Of a stretch of DNA of 64,000 bases, positions 60,231-64,000 are shown piece by piece. Position 1 is the stretch's first letter; every line of letters begins with the position of its first letter. The stretch covers positions 992,001 to 1,056,000 of the forward strand of contig JAALGY010000023.1 of NCBI GenBank assembly GCA_032358165.1. Direction: 5' to 3'. This stretch comes from Diplosphaera chodatii. Its lineage: Eukaryota > Chlorophyta > Trebouxiophyceae > Prasiolales > Stichococcaceae. The translations under genes were made by a program, and so were the position numbers. The notes under the pieces were generated by a model, which saw nothing but the letters and a program-made list of their open reading frames with translations, searched no databases and was not told the DNA's origin.

Positions 60231-60899
60231 TGGTATATTCTGACCTTGTAAGGCTTGCTGCTATGTTTCACTGTCAAGGACGCTACTGCCAGAGCTGCAG
60301 GCACTCGGCAACGAGTTGCAAGTGCAAGTAGGAAGTTCAGCAGTGGTTGTCAGCCTCGGCTATGCACTTCAGCAGAGACCCAGGAGGATGTGCAGAGTGA
60401 CAACCGGTAACACGCGTTAGGGCTGTAACTTGCTCATGTTGGCATGCACTAGCTTCCAACAACGCAATGCACAACGGGCGGGGGTTCCACCTTTCCTTCC
60501 CCGGGAAACCCTGGCTTGTCTCGAGCGCATCGACAGAGGACATCGGCTTCGCTCGTGAGTTTAAGCTGACCACTGCGACCGTTGGCTGCTGAGATAGTCA
60601 TTTGTCAGTCGTGCGTGTATCTTTCACGCCTGCACCTTAAGCGCTGGTCTGCATCAAATGTCAGCATATCGCCTATGCATGCAGCAAGTAGCGAAATAGC
60701 AGACAGTACCACAGGCCTTCTAAACGCGTTGAGCAGGGCGCAGAGCTCGTAAAGATGCTGTGACTGTTACGCTATTCACTCTGGCGTGGGCTGCTCTGCC
60801 TATCTGATCACAAGCATACAGATTGACGGTGCAAGCATGCAGATCCACGTCACAAGCTTGCAGCTGACATGCATGTAGTACGTGCACTCTGCGAGCGGA
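60231..60899. promoter_or_regulatory. Divergent promoter region between HISN5 and the TFIIS-N gene
   Basis: 669 bp between two 5' ends, so it should hold both promoters. No specific element was recognised; inferred from orientation. Confidence 0.35.
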
Positions 60900-62339
60900 A
60901 TGATGCACTTTGTGAGCCATCGAGTGCAGCGGCTTCAGGGCGAGAAACCCGTGCGGGTGTTGTTCTGGGCACAGGTGCGGCGTATTCATGTGTGTGTGTC
61001 AGGTTGCATGTTCTTGCAAAACGTCGTGAGTCTCCTTATGCTGATCTGAGCTTCACAGGACACAAACGGGCGCAGCCACCTTGCTGTGGTTGGCACCGAC
61101 CCACGCGGTTCCGGCCACTTCACCTATGTGTCAGCACCGAATCTGGTGGATGCACTCGAGTTTGAGCCGCAGCCCCTGAGATGCACAAACAGGTACACGC
61201 GGCTTAGCTAGTAGCACATGACTTACACATTTTGGCAATGAGATCATCAAGCGTACCCCTTTCATGAAGTGGGTATGGCGTGGGGTGAAAGCACAGGACA
61301 GACGTCCTCAACTGGCTGGAACGCCTGGGCGCCCGTCAGGTGGCGATCGACCTACAGGATAGTAGCCTGCCGCAGGCCGATCTGCGCTTCCTGTCTGCGC
61401 GCACTCCCGACGGTCAGGTACGCGGTGCAGGGCATTCTGCGTGTGTTGTTACAGTTCCAGTGACCCGGAGTGTCCTTATAGCTGGGTGACAGTGTATGCC
61501 TGATGTGCCTCGTCTCAGGCCTACAAGCGGCGTCGACGGTCGCTGGCAGATATTGCAGCGTCTGACGGTCATGGAACTAGCGGGACGACGTTCAACTCCT
61601 TAGCCATCGATTTGCAGCAGGGTGCACCCACTCGCCTGCCGACAAGTGCTGACCTCGCGGTGATATGGCTCGCCCATGCTTCGCTTGAGCCCGTGTGTTA
61701 TAAGATCGCACCAAGAGCACGATATAAATGATGCATTGTTTATCATCAGTGAATTTCCCATATACAGGCAGCGTTTGGACAGGCAGATCCCAGCCTCCTG
61801 AAGTGGGCAGTGGACCCGCCAGAGGAGGCGGCAGCCAGGGAGTTTTCTGCATGTGCAAGCTCACTGGCAGGCAGGGTTGGCAACCGACAGACAGAACAGC
61901 AGTGCATTCCGTTTGTGAACATTAGCATCACATTAGATCAAGTACATACATCTCCATTGCCCTGGCTCGTGACCAACAGCATCAATCATGATATCGCATG
62001 CAGGGGATATAGCGGCGGTGGATTTGCTTGACGCATTGGGCCGGCTGCTCAGCCATGGTGATGTGAGTCTGGCTTTAGGCCAACAACATGATTACATCGT
62101 GAGCAGTGGGTCCAGGCAGGGTGTCCCCGTCATGATATTGACAGCATTATTGTTTTCCTTACTACACGCAGGCATCGCTGCAGCTGCTTGAGGTGTCAAA
62201 CCTCAGCCCAGTGATTGGGCGCCTGCGACAGCATGTCGACAACAGAGTGGCATCGAAGGCAGAGCACCTGGCACACAGGTGGCATGCCACAGCTTTGGCT
62301 GTGTATACCCACGCCAAGCAGTACCTCGACCATGCTTGA
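60900..62339 (+). CDS. TFIIS N-terminal (LW) domain protein, plant type
   Basis: Phase-consistent exons 60900-60974, 61059-61192 and ~61311-61416, then further exons to the stop at 62339. Start MMHFVSHRVQRLQGEKPVRV continues into FWAQ-DTNGRSHLAVVGTDP (exon join) and HFTYVSAPNLVDALEF. This resembles the N-terminal block of plant TFIIS-N proteins of unknown role (pattern YFLKD..G..HLAVVG....HM.YV). RTDVLNWLERLGARQVAIDL and a basic stretch KRRRRSLADIAASDG follow. The C-terminal exons (~62005-62339) form a TFIIS-N/LW-like four-helix domain: DIAAVDLLDALGRLLSHGD, LQLLEVSNLSPVIGRLRQHV, EHLAHRWHATALAVYTHA. TFIIS-N domains bind elongation factors in the nucleus, so a transcription-elongation role is inferred. 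About 270 residues. Confidence 0.7.
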
Positions 62340-62848
62340 GATGTTTCCAGCATGGTGTGGAACCGTTTAGCACGCATGCAGCAGGGTTTTGCACTCGACC
62401 AGATCGACCAACATCCTGGCTAGTAACGACGATGTAGCACGGTTTATCCCAAGCAACTCGCTGAACAGCGAGTCCCACCTGCATGTGCCCCAACAAAAGA
62501 TTTCTATTCCCCTTGGCCCTGACCTGACGCATATCCTCATGCCCCTTGCATAGCACATGCAGCACGCTAGTCATCAGCTTGCCTGCTGATGCATGTCTAC
62601 GTGTGCCGCCAGCCGTCTGCAAGTCATTGCAGTTCCTCAGTGTGGCGAGCAACCGTGCAAGAGAGCAAAGATTGCATTTTGCCACCAGCGGAACTTTGCA
62701 TGTTTTTGAAACAAGGTGATTGGTATATACGTGGTTCATAGCCCGCAAGCAAACGCGACAATCTTGCAATATCGTACTCGGCACATTGCGCATGGCACCT
62801 GGCAAGTGGGACATGCCGTAGCCCCAGCTGGCCTGAGGGTCGGGTAGC
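62340..62848. other. Intergenic region upstream of SMC3
   Basis: About 510 bp between the TFIIS-N stop and the SMC3 start. It probably contains the SMC3 promoter. No gene was recognised. Confidence 0.4.
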
Positions 62849-63964
<1,116 letters not shown>

Positions 63965-64000
63965 TGACGTGCATACACAAGTCTGAATAGAGTTCAGGGG

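Overview
The window looks like nuclear DNA of a green alga (Chlorophyta). It is moderately GC-rich. Genes are on both strands and cut into many short exons by GT..AG introns that mostly end in CAG. The gene content is plant-type: a Whirly protein, a CYSTM stress peptide, imidazoleglycerol-phosphate dehydratase with a transit-like N-terminus, and a plant-style TFIIS-N protein. It also holds a ciliary assembly factor (DNAAF4), as in flagellate algae. Exon models were built by eye from reading frame, splice-site phase and remembered family motifs. No alignment was run.

Layout. 1-105 (-): edge of a Whirly gene. 1564-9332 (+): receptor-like kinase with LRRs, a possible LysM-like segment, two fucolectin/discoidin-like modules, one membrane span and a TKL kinase. 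10506-12115 (+): five-exon ZIP metal transporter. 12372-14062 (-): DNAAF4-like CS-domain gene with no TPR found. 14653-16114 (+): 3'-truncated duplicate of a VPS38/ATG14-like gene, followed by a tRNA-Leu(UAA) at 16226-16308. 19077-25904 (+): large unrecognised multi-exon gene, then a low-complexity hypothetical gene ending at 27362. 28567-33185 (+): full-length VPS38/ATG14-like paralogue. 33685-39817 (-): SWI3/SMARCC chromatin-remodelling subunit. 40186-48836: complete 8.65 kb DNA transposon of KDZ (Kyakuja/Dileera/Zisupton) type with ~180 bp terminal inverted repeats, a perfect 7 bp target-site duplication, a transposase on the minus strand and an unknown companion gene on the plus strand. 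49500-53534 (+): polytopic membrane region fused to a DGAT2-type acyltransferase. 54167-55146 (-): CYSTM gene. 55764-59117 (+): RAD9. 59418-60230 (-): intronless HISN5. 60900-62339 (+): TFIIS-N protein. 62849-63952 (+): first seven exons of SMC3, running off the window.

Most genes are unrelated housekeeping loci with no operon-like logic. The accessory interest lies in the KDZ transposon and its cargo gene, the duplicated VPS38/ATG14 locus, and three unusual architectures: the LRR/fucolectin kinase, the multi-TM DGAT2 fusion, and a SWI3 that joins an animal-like N-terminal module to a plant-like ZZ finger.
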